Below the pieces are notes generated by a model that saw only the letters and a program-made list of their open reading frames with translations, did not search any database and was not told the origin of the DNA. This document shows, piece after piece, positions 1 through 8,374 of a stretch of DNA of 64,000 nt. Source of the stretch: Methanolinea sp. Lineage in GTDB: Archaea; Halobacteriota; Methanomicrobia; Methanomicrobiales; Methanospirillaceae. The stretch spans positions 35,073-99,072 of the forward strand of contig JARYMB010000007.1 in NCBI GenBank assembly GCA_029907345.1, read 5' to 3'. Numbering within the stretch: position 1 is the first letter of the stretch; each line of letters begins with the position of its first letter. The position numbers and the translations under genes were made by a program.

Positions 1-1
1 G

Positions 2-490
2 GAGTGGACCGACCGCGTGACGGTTCATCCCGGTTACGTCTCCCCTGTCGGAAAGATCATGCCCGACCGCGTGTGGGAGTTCCAGAAGGCTGCCCTTCGG
101 GAGATTGGGAAGGTCGCATCGGACCATGGTGTCGTGGCATGCCTCGAGAACATGATCGGGGCACGGGAGTTCCTCTGCCGGGACCCGGGAGAACTTCTCG
201 GCATGACGGAGGGTATCGAGGGGATCGGAATGACGATAGATATCGGCCATGCCCATACCGTGGGCCTCGTCCATGATTTCCTGCCCCTCGTCTCCCAGGC
301 ATCGCACATGCACGTGCACGATAACCACGGGCAGAGCGACGAGCATCTCCCCATCGGGGACGGGAGTGTCGACTGGGAGGCAGTCGGGCCGGTCATCGGG
401 CGTCATTTTACGGGTGTCGTGGTCATCGAGGGGCGGGGCGTCGCAGAAGGGAAGCGGAGTCTTGCGGTTGCCCGGGGGTGGCATGCATGA
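2..490 (+). CDS. Sugar phosphate isomerase/epimerase family protein (C-terminal part, cut by window edge)
   Basis: The reading frame is open from the first bases of the window, so the true start lies upstream; the GTG at 17 is probably internal. The visible 160 or so residues match the C-terminal half of an AP-endonuclease-2/xylose-isomerase-like TIM barrel. An ENM segment, DIGHAH, HVHDNHG and LPIGDGSVDW carry the Glu, Asp and His residues that bind the divalent metal in this family. These enzymes isomerise or epimerise sugars or sugar phosphates; the substrate cannot be told from sequence. The stop overlaps the start of the RNase Z gene (ATGA), so the two are probably co-transcribed. Confidence 0.8.
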   Translation, partial: EWTDRVTVHPGYVSPVGKIMPDRVWEFQKAALREIGKVASDHGVVACLENMIGAREFLCRDPGELLGMTEGIEGIGMTIDIGHAHTVGLVHDFLPLVSQASHMHVHDNHGQSDEHLPIGDGSVDWEAVGPVIGRHFTGVVVIEGRGVAEGKRSLAVARGWHA

Positions 491-1434
491 GCGGCGAGAC
501 GCTGCATGTCTATTTCCTCGGGACTGCTGCAGCGCTTCCCACGCCCTCGCGGAACCCTTCGTGCATCATGGTCAGGCGGGGACACGACACCCTCCTCTTT
601 GACTGCGGGGAGGGGACCCAGCAGCAGATGATGAGAGCGCGGACGGGTTTCCTCGTCGATGGAATCTTCATCACCCACTGGCATGCGGACCATTTCCTCG
701 GGATCTTTGGCCTTGCGCAGACGCTCTCGTTCATGGGCAGGACAGATCCCCTGACGATTTACGGGCCCGAATGGGTGACCGAGGTCGCGGCGGCGGTAAA
801 AAGCCTCGCACGGTACAATATCAGGTTCCCGGTCATCCCCGTCGAACTCCGGCCGGGTTCCGCCGTCCGGTTCGAGGGATACACGGTCAGGGCATTCGGG
901 ACGGACCATGGAATGGCGGGCCTCGGATACGTCCTCTGCGAGGATCCACGCCCCGGCCGGTTCGACAGGCAGAAGGCAATCGATCTCGGCGTCCCACCCG
1001 GACCGCTCTTCGGAAGGCTGCAGCGGGGAGAAACCGTCCGCGTCGTGAGGGATGGTGATACCAGGGAGGTTTGCCCGGACGAGGTGATGGGTCCTCCCCG
1101 GCCGGGAAGAAAGATCGTGTATACCGGGGACACCCGGCCGGTTCACACCCGGATAGCCGATGTGGCAGGGGATGCCGATCTCCTCATCCATGACGCAACG
1201 TACGACGATTCGGCCCGTGACCGGGCAGAGGAGGCCCTCCATTCAACCGCGGGAGAAGCCGGTGAGGCTGCCGCCTTCCTCGGAGCCGGAACCCTTGCCC
1301 TCGTCCATATCAGTTCGCGGTATACCACGGTTGCCGGTCACATGCGGGATGCCCAGGCACGGTTCCCGGGGAGGGTGATCATCCCGTCGGATCTCGAGAT
1401 GATCGAGATACCGTACAGGGACAGCAGGGAATGA
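487..1434 (+). CDS. rnz: Ribonuclease Z (tRNA 3' endonuclease)
   Basis: A metallo-beta-lactamase-fold nuclease that cleaves the 3' trailer from tRNA precursors. The protein is 315 residues, normal for the short RNase Z form. The signature HxHxDH is seen as THWHADHF near residues 63-70. Further metal ligands lie in YTGDTRP and HDATYDD, and a late His in LVHISSRY. I chose ATG 487 over the upstream GTG 478 because it makes the ATGA overlap with the preceding gene and because RNase Z normally begins just before the first beta strand (here LHVYFLGT). Confidence 0.93.
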   Translation: MSGETLHVYFLGTAAALPTPSRNPSCIMVRRGHDTLLFDCGEGTQQQMMRARTGFLVDGIFITHWHADHFLGIFGLAQTLSFMGRTDPLTIYGPEWVTEVAAAVKSLARYNIRFPVIPVELRPGSAVRFEGYTVRAFGTDHGMAGLGYVLCEDPRPGRFDRQKAIDLGVPPGPLFGRLQRGETVRVVRDGDTREVCPDEVMGPPRPGRKIVYTGDTRPVHTRIADVAGDADLLIHDATYDDSARDRAEEALHSTAGEAGEAAAFLGAGTLALVHISSRYTTVAGHMRDAQARFPGRVIIPSDLEMIEIPYRDSRE

Positions 1435-1555
1435 GAAGGAAAGCGCGGAATCATTCCATACATACATAAGAGTTCCGGACGCATTCATATATTCAGAGGA
1501 GTCCGGACGGGTTCGCAAGGGGGATCGTCCCCCGTTGTCCCGCCCGCTGGTCAAT

Positions 1556-3400
1556 ATGAATGAGGCGAATATCACGGTATACCGCATGAGCCCGGGATGT
1601 GACCTCGGGGATGTGGAAGTGGGAAAGACCTACATCGGGCGTGTCCAGGGCTTTGCCAACTTTGGCACCTTCGTCCAGCTGAACGACAGGGTAAAGGGAC
1701 TTGTCCACAAGAGCAACGTGCGCACGCAGCACAAGGAGCGTGACAGCATCCTCGTCAGGGTGCTCAACATCCGCACCAATGGGAACATCGACCTCGAAGA
1801 GGTTACAATCCCGGTCTACACCGTCGAGATGGTGGAGAAGAAGTCGACTGCCGTGCGGCTCGCCGAACTCGGGGGCAAGGTGGGAAAGACGGTCAGGATA
1901 GAGGGAGAGATTGCCCAGATCAAGCAGACGAGCGGCCCGACCATATTCACCATCGTGGACGAATCGGGGACCGAGAACGCGGCCGCATTCGTCGAGGCAG
2001 GCGTGCGGGCGTACCCCGAAGCCGAGTGCGGGGATATGGTCAGGATCGTTGGCGAGGTGATGATGCGCCAGAACCAGCTCCAGATCGAGGTGGAGAGCCT
2101 GACCATCCTTGCCGGAGAGGATGCCGAAGCCGTCAGGGAGAGGATCGAGAAGGCCCTGGACCTCCGTTCCGAGCCCCCGGACATCCCGCTCCTGGTCGAG
2201 TCCCCGGTGCTCGAAAGGCTGAAGCCGGAGATGCGGAAGGTCGCAAAGATCATCCGGAGGGCCGTTTTTACGTCCCAGCCGATAGTCCTGCGCCACCACG
2301 CAGACGCAGACGGGATCTGCGCAGGAGTCGCCATCGAGCAGGCGGTTATTGCACTCATGAGGGAATCGGGTGCAGACTTCGATGCCGATTACTTTCTCTT
2401 CAAACGTGCCCCCTCGAAGGCTCCTTTCTACGAGATAGAGGACATCATACGGGACCTGGATTTTGCCACGAAGGACAACGTCCGGTACGGCCAGAAGATG
2501 CCGCTCGTGATCCTGATGGACAACGGCTCCACGGAAGAGGACCTGCCCTCGATGAAGATGGCACAGGTGTACGAACTTTCCATGGTCGTGATCGACCACC
2601 ACCACCCGGACGAGGTGGTGGACCAGTACCTCGTCGGGCACGTCAACCCCTACCATGTCGGCGGGGATTTCGGTATCACGGCCGGGATGCTCGGAACGGA
2701 AGTTGCCCGCCTCGTCAACCCTGTGGTCGAACCGGTCATCAGGCACCTTCCTGCCGTGGCGGGAGTGGGGGACAGGAGCGAGGCACCCGAACGCGCCAGG
2801 TACCTTGCCCTCGTGCAGGATTCCTACACCGAGGAGAACTGCAAGGACATCGCCCTCGCCCTCGACTACCAGCAGTTCTGGCTGCGGTTCAACGACGGCC
2901 GTGAGATCATCAAGGACGTCCTCAACCTTGCGGGTGACACGGAACGGCACAGGAAACTCGTCGCGCACCTCGTAGAGGGTGCAAACCTCGCGATACAGGA
3001 CCAGATGAGTGCATGCATGCCGCATGTCCGCCACCAGACCCTTCCCAATGGTGCTGAACTCTTCCTCATCGACGTCGAGATCCATGCCCACAAGTTCACC
3101 TTCCCGCCACCCGGCAAGACATCCGGCGAGGTGCACGACCGTCTCTGCCAGCAGCACGCGGGATCCCCCGTGGTCACGATCGGGTTCGGCCCTGACTTTG
3201 CCGTCCTCCGGTCAAGGGGCGTGATGATGAACATACCGCAGATGGTGAGGGAACTCAGGGAAGAGATCCCCGGTGGGGGTATCTCCGGAGGGGGGCACCT
3301 GGTCGTCGGCAGCATCAAGTTCGTGGAGGGCATGAGGGAGGAGGTCTTGAACGGGCTCATCGCCAAAATATCCCGTGTCAGGACCGGAATGCCGGCATAA
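1556..3400 (+). CDS. DHH-family RecJ-like exonuclease with S1 and OB domains
   Basis: This 614-residue protein has an S1 RNA-binding domain (about residues 20-85), a nucleic-acid-binding OB fold (about 110-190), then a DHH phosphoesterase domain. Motifs are HHADADG (near 250), LMDNGSTEED, VIDHHHPDE and a C-terminal DHHA1-type glycine-rich GGGISGGGH. Archaeal RecJ homologues of this layout are single-strand-specific exonucleases; some bind GINS as GAN in the replisome, and others act on RNA 5' ends. A GINS gene lies elsewhere in the window (18631-19251) but is not adjacent. An in-frame TTG at 1535 would add seven residues; ATG 1556 is preferred. Confidence 0.88.
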   Translation: MNEANITVYRMSPGCDLGDVEVGKTYIGRVQGFANFGTFVQLNDRVKGLVHKSNVRTQHKERDSILVRVLNIRTNGNIDLEEVTIPVYTVEMVEKKSTAVRLAELGGKVGKTVRIEGEIAQIKQTSGPTIFTIVDESGTENAAAFVEAGVRAYPEAECGDMVRIVGEVMMRQNQLQIEVESLTILAGEDAEAVRERIEKALDLRSEPPDIPLLVESPVLERLKPEMRKVAKIIRRAVFTSQPIVLRHHADADGICAGVAIEQAVIALMRESGADFDADYFLFKRAPSKAPFYEIEDIIRDLDFATKDNVRYGQKMPLVILMDNGSTEEDLPSMKMAQVYELSMVVIDHHHPDEVVDQYLVGHVNPYHVGGDFGITAGMLGTEVARLVNPVVEPVIRHLPAVAGVGDRSEAPERARYLALVQDSYTEENCKDIALALDYQQFWLRFNDGREIIKDVLNLAGDTERHRKLVAHLVEGANLAIQDQMSACMPHVRHQTLPNGAELFLIDVEIHAHKFTFPPPGKTSGEVHDRLCQQHAGSPVVTIGFGPDFAVLRSRGVMMNIPQMVRELREEIPGGGISGGGHLVVGSIKFVEGMREEVLNGLIAKISRVRTGMPA

Positions 3401-3530
3401 TCCCTTTTATCATCCTGTTTGCCGGGATGCAACGTCTTTCCCTTAGGTAAGTGTCGAGAATAACATTATAATCCGCCGAATTTTGTGATGCTCCTTCATT
3501 AAAGCCTTTGTTTGAACCGATCCCGATGGG

Positions 3531-3541
3531 TATTTATTTAT
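3531..3541 (+). promoter_or_regulatory. Probable TATA box upstream of the winged-helix gene
   Basis: The AT-rich stretch TATTTATTTAT in otherwise GC-rich DNA lies about 40 bases before the ATG at 3579. That is the spacing expected for an archaeal TATA element plus a short leader. Confidence 0.45.
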
Positions 3542-3578
3542 AGACGTAAAGTGTACCAGACTACCACGGCTGAGGTGA

Positions 3579-3836
3579 ATGGACGTGACCACTTCACGCA
3601 ATATCAGGCAATGCTATAATGAGACCCAGGCCAGAATTGTCCAGTACCTCAAGGGAGGTCTCGAGAAGGGAAAAATCTACTTCAAATCAAAATATATCGC
3701 CAGGGAACTCGGTCTTTCACCCAAAGAGGTGGGGACCAACATGGCAATCCTCTCCGAGATCTGCCAGGAACTGGCAATCATCAAGTGGAGCTATTCAAAC
3801 AGTACCACCTGGATGGTGACGTCAAGGTCGGTATAG
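3579..3836 (+). CDS. DUF7123-like small winged-helix DNA-binding protein
   Basis: An 85-residue protein with the pattern of a small archaeal winged helix: a first helix (ARIVQYLKGG), then YFKSKYIARELGLSPKEVGT as the helix-turn-helix, and a terminal wing ending in WSYSNSTTWMVT. The phrases YFKS, ELGLS-KEVG and W-YS-TTW match a family common in euryarchaea, usually annotated as DUF7123 or hypothetical. Function is unknown; transcriptional regulation is inferred from the fold only. It has its own TATA-like promoter and is followed 33 bases later by another small gene. Confidence 0.75.
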   Translation: MDVTTSRNIRQCYNETQARIVQYLKGGLEKGKIYFKSKYIARELGLSPKEVGTNMAILSEICQELAIIKWSYSNSTTWMVTSRSV

Positions 3837-3869
3837 AGGAGGATCCAGGGGACCTCCATTCATCTTCCC

Positions 3870-4058
3870 ATGAGCAAGGTCATCCAGTTCGAATCGGTCA
3901 TCGAGTTTGTGGCTGACATCAACGAGGAGAAGGACTGCATCATGTCCCAGGACAAGACGCAGGACCAGCCGGAGGCCCTCTGGTTCAACATCGATGTACC
4001 CAAGGGGCACGGTGTCCGCGCCGGGGACCGGGTCAGGATAACGGTCGAGAAGCTCTGA
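3870..4058 (+). CDS. Small hypothetical protein, acidic
   Basis: A 62-residue reading frame in the same orientation as the winged-helix gene and 33 bases after it. It is acidic in its first half (EFVADINEEKD) and ends in a beta-rich segment (FNIDVPKGHGVRAGDRVRI) resembling the last strands of a small barrel. I do not recognise a family. Codon use looks like that of neighbouring genes and a T-tract follows the stop, so it is probably real. Confidence 0.55.
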   Translation: MSKVIQFESVIEFVADINEEKDCIMSQDKTQDQPEALWFNIDVPKGHGVRAGDRVRITVEKL

Positions 4059-4099
4059 CCGAGTTTCTCGTCGCGAATCGCTCCGACAGATTACCGGAG

Positions 4100-4112
4100 G
4101 TTTTTTTTTTTC
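4100..4112 (+). terminator. T-tract transcription terminator
   Basis: A run of about twelve T residues follows GGAGG some 40 bases after the stop of the small gene ending at 4058. Archaeal RNA polymerase terminates at such U-tracts. Confidence 0.5.
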
Positions 4113-4214
4113 AAAAAGACTGCAGATGCAGGGGCATGTCGTCCTCCCCACCCGGGCATGGGATAGACCCGCCGCCACCCCAAAGCCCACGTTCTCTCGG
4201 GGATTCTCCTCATC

Positions 4215-4310
4215 ACCTTCGCAATAAAAAGACATTTTTCTTTGGATGAACCAGCCCGGAACTGCGAGAGGTTGGAAAGCACCCATGGTATTCGCGTACT
4301 TGAATTAACG
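4215..4310. repeat. Intergenic element A, similar to a second copy near 55.06 kb
   Basis: Between two convergent genes, the run CTTTGG - variable - GAACTGCGAGAGG - TTGGAAAG - CAC - ATG recurs in the same order at 55011-55115, with an AAAA/GACATTT lead-in in both. The shared part is about 75 bases with a few short indels. Reading frames across the two copies are not kept in register (a 2-base length difference near the 5' side of the minus frame), so it is more likely a non-coding element than a protein remnant. Function unknown. Confidence 0.45.
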
Positions 4311-4332
4311 AAGGGGGAAAAGGAAAAAAGGG

Positions 4333-5454
4333 TCAGTCTGCAGAGGATGCGTCCTTCTCGATCTCGTCGACGAGTTCGGATCCTGTCTTCTTTCTCGTCC
4401 TGCTGATATCCTTCAAATCCTCGACCGATATCTCTGTCTTCACCGAGGTGTCCATCTCCCTGAGGATCTCCTTCACCTCGTCGGCTGTCGGGATGGTCCC
4501 GAGGATATCTGCTTCAGGGACGCCTGCGGCGGGCATCCCCTCTTCACCAGCACCCCCCTCCTCCTGTGCGCCCAGGAACCGTGCGGCCTGCTTCATGAGG
4601 GTCGAGACCTCGAACGGGAAGATGATCTTTGTTGCCTGCCCGTCAGCCATGGTCTTGAGCGCATCGAGCGAGAGGACGGTGATCGCCCTGCGGTCGAGGG
4701 GCCGTGCACCGACCGAGAGGATGCGCAGCGACTGCGCCTCTCCCTGTGCCTGCAGGATACGAGAGATACGTTCCCCTTCAGCCCTGAGGACCTTGCTCTG
4801 CCGATCACCCTCGGCCTCGAGGATCATGCTCCTCTTGGTTCCCTCCGCCTTGAGGATGGCAGACCGCTTCTCGCCGTCCGCACGCAGGATGGCCGCACGC
4901 CGGGCCCTCTCGGCAGCCGTCTGTTCTGTCATGGCCTGCTTGACAGCCCCGACGGGATCCACCTCCTTTATCTCAACGCGCTCCACCTTGACACCCCACT
5001 GGTCGGTCTCCCGGTCAAGGATATCCCGGAGCTTCGTGTTGATGATGTCCCGGTTATAGAGGATCTCGTCCAGTTCCATGTCGCCGATGATACCGCGGAG
5101 GCTCGTCTGGGCGAGGGCGACTGTTGCCATCCTGTAGTTCGCCACCTCGAAAAACGCCTTTTCCGGGTCAATGACCCTGATGTAGACGATGGCATCAACG
5201 TTGGTCGGTGAGTTATCCTTCGTGATGACCTCCTGCGAAGGCACATCCATGACCTGCGTGCGCAAATCCAGCTTCACGACGTTCGTGATCAGGGGAAACA
5301 CCCAGCGGAAGCCGGGATTCATGCGGCCGGTATAGCGCCCGAGCCTGATGGAAAGCCCCTGCTCGTAGGGCTGGATGATGACAACCCCGCGGGCGAAGAT
5401 GATCACAATCGCGATGATCAGGAAAAACGTCACAAGTGTCTCGATAACCGCCAT
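4333..5454 (-). CDS. SPFH/Band-7 domain membrane protein (stomatin/paraslipin type)
   Basis: A 373-residue protein with one N-terminal membrane helix (about residues 3-24), an SPFH domain (about 25-190; IQPYEQGLSIRLGRY start), then a long coiled coil built of repeated RAEG/KAEG heptad-like units (about 190-260), and a charged C-terminal tail. Stomatin-like proteins form membrane-bound oligomers that organise or protect membrane proteases and transporters. ATG 5454 is chosen because GAGGTG sits eight bases before it; the GTG at 5463 would overlap that ribosome site. It is co-transcribed with the upstream NfeD gene, the usual operon partner. Confidence 0.9.
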   Translation of the reverse strand: MAVIETLVTFFLIIAIVIIFARGVVIIQPYEQGLSIRLGRYTGRMNPGFRWVFPLITNVVKLDLRTQVMDVPSQEVITKDNSPTNVDAIVYIRVIDPEKAFFEVANYRMATVALAQTSLRGIIGDMELDEILYNRDIINTKLRDILDRETDQWGVKVERVEIKEVDPVGAVKQAMTEQTAAERARRAAILRADGEKRSAILKAEGTKRSMILEAEGDRQSKVLRAEGERISRILQAQGEAQSLRILSVGARPLDRRAITVLSLDALKTMADGQATKIIFPFEVSTLMKQAARFLGAQEEGGAGEEGMPAAGVPEADILGTIPTADEVKEILREMDTSVKTEISVEDLKDISRTRKKTGSELVDEIEKDASSAD

Positions 5455-5459
5455 TTGTA

Positions 5460-5918
5460 TCACACCTCTTCAACAACCACGTGGACCCCCTCGGACGCGA
5501 TAATCCTGACCTTCGCGCCCACGGGAATCTCGCCGTCCTTACTCCGGGCACTCCACTCCTGTCCGGACACAACGACCTTTCCGGAGAGGTCTTCCGGGAT
5601 CACCTTGCGGATGACACGCCCTTCCCTGCCCACGAGCGAATCCCGGCTGACCGTTACCGGGGCGGCATCGCCCGGGTTGATCCGGCGGTACAGCCAGATC
5701 GTGATGAGCGAGACGATAACTGCGGAGATGACCCCTGCGACGAGTCCAGCGGGCCCGGAGAATATGTCGACTCCAAGGAGGATCATCGCCCCGAGGATGA
5801 TCATCACTGTTCCCGGTACCGCGATGAAGAAGCCCGGGTTCGAGGCCTCGATCACAAGGAAGATCGTTCCAAGGATGATTAAGATCCAGCCAAACGAGAG
5901 GCCTACCAGCTCGACCAT
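5460..5918 (-). CDS. NfeD family membrane protein
   Basis: 152 residues: about three to four hydrophobic segments in the first 80 residues (GWILIILGTIFLVIEA and following), then a soluble NfeD OB-fold domain (VGREGRVIRKVIPEDLSGKV to the end). NfeD proteins pair with SPFH proteins, and the SPFH gene follows directly with its ribosome site at the end of this gene. The pair probably acts in membrane-domain organisation or membrane protein quality control. This is the short NfeD form without the ClpP-like protease domain. Confidence 0.88.
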   Translation of the reverse strand: MVELVGLSFGWILIILGTIFLVIEASNPGFFIAVPGTVMIILGAMILLGVDIFSGPAGLVAGVISAVIVSLITIWLYRRINPGDAAPVTVSRDSLVGREGRVIRKVIPEDLSGKVVVSGQEWSARSKDGEIPVGAKVRIIASEGVHVVVEEV

Positions 5919-6084
5919 ATCAGGATCTATTGCCCGTCGAGAAGAAAATACTCCCGCCCCCGGGAAAAGAGCATCTGTTTCCTGGAAAGTGAAGGAGTCA
6001 TCCTTCCGGCGGGGAAAGGGGCCGCCATTCCGGGCAGGGTGTTTCCGGTAACTTAAAATTTTTTCCGGTCAAAAAATGTGCAGT

Positions 6085-6672
6085 ATGAGCGAGTCTGTCC
6101 TGAACAAGATACGCGGTTTTCTCTTCAGCCCCTCACTTTCATTCCGGAAGGCCAGGGATGAGGAAGCGGGAGATACTGTGTCCTACCTGATCATCCTTGC
6201 CGTCTTCTATTCCATCATGGGAACCATCCTGACCGTCCTTGAGATCTTCATGCACCCCTTTGCAGTGCTCTCCTCTCTCCATCCCGGGCCGGCTGAACCA
6301 CTCCTGATCGTGTCGCTGATATTCGTCATCCTCGTGCTCTTCCTTATCATGGCAGTGGTCTTCGGCCTCTTCCTCCATATCTTCGTGTACCTCGTCGGTG
6401 GCAGGAAAGGTGTCTGGCAGACAGAAAAGGCTGTCTTCTACTCTCTCACACCGGTGTTCGTTCTCGGGTGGATCCCCCTTATCGGCATAATCGTGGGTGG
6501 TATCTGGTCGATCGTGCTCGGGGTTATCGGGATCCGCGAACTACAAGGTGTATCGGATACAAAAGCTGCCATTGCCATGATCATTGCCATCGTGATTGCA
6601 GCAGTTATTGCCGTTGTCATACTCGGGGCCATGCTTCTTGCGGTCGTATCGAGCATCCGGATGACAGCGTGA
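6085..6672 (+). CDS. Yip1-domain integral membrane protein
   Basis: A 195-residue protein with five hydrophobic segments and an amphipathic start (LNKIRGFLFSPSLSFRKARDEE) typical of archaeal Yip1-domain proteins. The family is often involved in membrane trafficking in eukaryotes; its archaeal role is unknown. ATG 6085 is preferred to ATG 6076 because the family start is usually close to this helix, but neither has a clear ribosome site. It is divergent from nfeD and convergent with the next gene. Confidence 0.75.
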   Translation: MSESVLNKIRGFLFSPSLSFRKARDEEAGDTVSYLIILAVFYSIMGTILTVLEIFMHPFAVLSSLHPGPAEPLLIVSLIFVILVLFLIMAVVFGLFLHIFVYLVGGRKGVWQTEKAVFYSLTPVFVLGWIPLIGIIVGGIWSIVLGVIGIRELQGVSDTKAAIAMIIAIVIAAVIAVVILGAMLLAVVSSIRMTA

Positions 6673-6681
6673 GGGTACCCT

Positions 6682-6701
6682 CCAAAAAACCAGTTTTTTA
6701 G
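6682..6701. terminator. Bidirectional terminator between convergent genes
   Basis: AAAAAACCAGTTTTTT forms a small A/T stem with T-tracts on both strands between the Yip1 gene and the convergent DUF89 gene. Confidence 0.4.
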
Positions 6702-6717
6702 CCGGGGATATCTTCTC

Positions 6718-7575
6718 TCAATTCACCCGGAGCATTGCCACTTTCTTCCCTCGGGGGACGCCCACCTCGTCCGCGATGGGGTCACACTTGACGGCCATCA
6801 GGTATGCAACAGGGGGAAGACCGCTGTATTCGGAGAGTGACTCGTAGTTTGCCATTCCCTTTGAAATGACGATGGTGCATGTGTCCATGGCCCGGGCAAG
6901 GTCATCGGGCATGCAGTCGGGCCTGACACCAAGTTCACACCCGCATCCCGTGGTGGTAACGAGGGCGGCAAACCTCCCCATGTGAACGGCATTCGCATCG
7001 GCACGCGTCGCATCGTTGAGAATCGGCTCGTCACGGACGGCGACCGTGATGTGCGATCCCCGCCGGGACAGGTACTCGACGAGGAGGCGGTCAAAGACGA
7101 TCTCCCCGCAGTTGTCGGTGAAGTAGACGACGCGATCCGTGAGTGGCAGGATCCGGTCGGTATCATCGATAAAGAGGCCCTCTGCAAATTCATGCTCGAA
7201 ATAACGCGCAAAGTCCGGCTCCACGGCATGGGAGAGGACCCCGAAATCAAAGGTGTTGCCGATGACGGCCGCGGTCACGAAGTCCCGGAACGTCTTTAAG
7301 CGCGGCCTGACCGACCTGCAGACCTCCATGGCCTTCCTGGTGCTCTCTTCCTTGAGGGCGAAAAAAGGGTCCCGGGTCCCGAGCATCCTGTATGCGAGCC
7401 GGTGGAGAGCGCTTGCAACCTCCGGGTGCAGGAGCGGCTTCTCTTTGAGGTCGTTGAGCAATCGTTCACATTCGTCATGGACTCTCCTTGTGAGAGCCGG
7501 GTCTGCGTTGCAGAGTTCGCACTCGAGGGAGACACGCGAGAGGAGGCAGGGGAAACAGCGCGGATCCCATTTCAT
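6718..7575 (-). CDS. ARMT1-like damage-control phosphatase (DUF89)
   Basis: 285 residues, the size of archaeal DUF89 proteins. An N-terminal CFPCLLSRV Cys pair is followed by a helical region. The phosphatase core then has DNCGEIVFD (about 150-160), DEPILNDATRADA and SKGMANYE, the Asp/Asn residues that bind the divalent metal and phosphate. DUF89 enzymes hydrolyse damaged or toxic phospho-metabolites such as sugar phosphates. It stands alone, with tRNA-Pro just upstream on the same strand. Confidence 0.88.
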   Translation of the reverse strand: MKWDPRCFPCLLSRVSLECELCNADPALTRRVHDECERLLNDLKEKPLLHPEVASALHRLAYRMLGTRDPFFALKEESTRKAMEVCRSVRPRLKTFRDFVTAAVIGNTFDFGVLSHAVEPDFARYFEHEFAEGLFIDDTDRILPLTDRVVYFTDNCGEIVFDRLLVEYLSRRGSHITVAVRDEPILNDATRADANAVHMGRFAALVTTTGCGCELGVRPDCMPDDLARAMDTCTIVISKGMANYESLSEYSGLPPVAYLMAVKCDPIADEVGVPRGKKVAMLRVN

Positions 7576-7599
7576 GGCTGCACCAAAAAGTATCGTTCA

Positions 7600-7673
7600 T
7601 GGGGCCACCGCGATTTGAACGCAGGTCAGAAGACCCCCAGTCTCCTAGGATGGCCAGGCTACCCTATGGCCCC
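7600..7673 (-). tRNA. tRNA-Pro (anticodon GGG)
   Basis: The minus strand folds as a cloverleaf of 74 nucleotides. The acceptor stem GGGGCCA pairs with TGGCCCC, with discriminator A. The anticodon stem GGAGA/TCTTC encloses the loop CTGGGGG, giving anticodon GGG at 7638-7636. The T-arm GCG-TTCAAAT-CGC is canonical. No intron, and no encoded CCA was seen. Confidence 0.93.
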
Positions 7674-8012
7674 GGACAAGTTGGCAGGGAACGTGCATTT
7701 TCCAGCCCGGGAAGCTGATACATTGCCGTTCAAAACCCAAAATGTCACCATTCTGGGCTGTATCATGTATGGAAGGGATGCGTAATAAAATATCCCATCG
7801 GAAATTCCCCTGGGGAGACATTTACCGGGAAATTATCAGGAAAATTCCGGTCGCAGCGGTTACACAGCAAGTCCTGACAGGGTCCGCAAGGGTCGTGCGC
7901 CGGGAAAACGGGGGGTGCGGTGATCAGGAATATCAACAAAAAGGATGAATACACAATAGATCATTCTTGCAGTTTAAGGGGTGGCAGAGAAGTCCCTAAC
8001 GGTGAGGAACAC
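7674..8012. other. Intergenic region without a recognisable gene
   Basis: About 340 bases between the tRNA promoter side and the Roadblock gene. It is more AT-rich than its neighbours. A TATA-like AATAAAATAT lies near 7785. A reading frame from 7920 is open into the Roadblock gene, but its extra N-terminal residues are not family-like. No RNA or repeat recognised. Confidence 0.4.
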
Positions 8013-8372
8013 ATGCTGAAAGAGAAGGTAAAAGCATACATTGAGAAGGTCCGGGCAATCGATGGTGTCAAGGGATGTGCCCTCGTCTCCCGCGACGGAA
8101 TCATGCTTGGCCAGTCAATGGAGAGGGATTTCAATGAGCCCTGGCTTGCAGCGATGTGCGCCACCCTCTTTGCCTCGGCCGAGTCCACATCAGGGATTCT
8201 GAAGATGGCCCCGCCGGAATATGTCTGCGTCCATGGTGGTGCACACTCCCTCGTCGTGCTCGGGGCTGGCGATAAGATACTGATCGTTGTTGTGGCGGAA
8301 AGGGGTTTTGAGCACTCGCCCGGGGCCCGGACGCTCGAAGTCCTTGCCGGTGAGATCGGGGGGGCTTTCTGA
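8013..8372 (+). CDS. Roadblock/LC7 domain protein (MglB-like)
   Basis: 119 residues forming one Roadblock/LC7 domain: an N-terminal helix (KEKVKAYIEKVRAIDGVKG), CALVSRDGIMLG, a central helix, and the GGAHSLVVLGAGDKILIVVV strand pair. Such proteins dimerise and regulate small Ras-like GTPases; no GTPase gene is adjacent here. ATG 8013 is chosen because GGTGAGG precedes it by about five bases and the domain begins at once. The stop is only two bases before the response-regulator start, indicating a functional pair. Confidence 0.87.
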   Translation: MLKEKVKAYIEKVRAIDGVKGCALVSRDGIMLGQSMERDFNEPWLAAMCATLFASAESTSGILKMAPPEYVCVHGGAHSLVVLGAGDKILIVVVAERGFEHSPGARTLEVLAGEIGGAF

Positions 8373-8374
8373 TT

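Noticed and set aside
1493..3157. A 554-codon open frame on the minus strand
   Set aside because: It lies opposite the clear RecJ-like gene and its product (repeated HLV, RDG, DRL text) has no domain; an antisense frame kept open by GC-rich codon bias.
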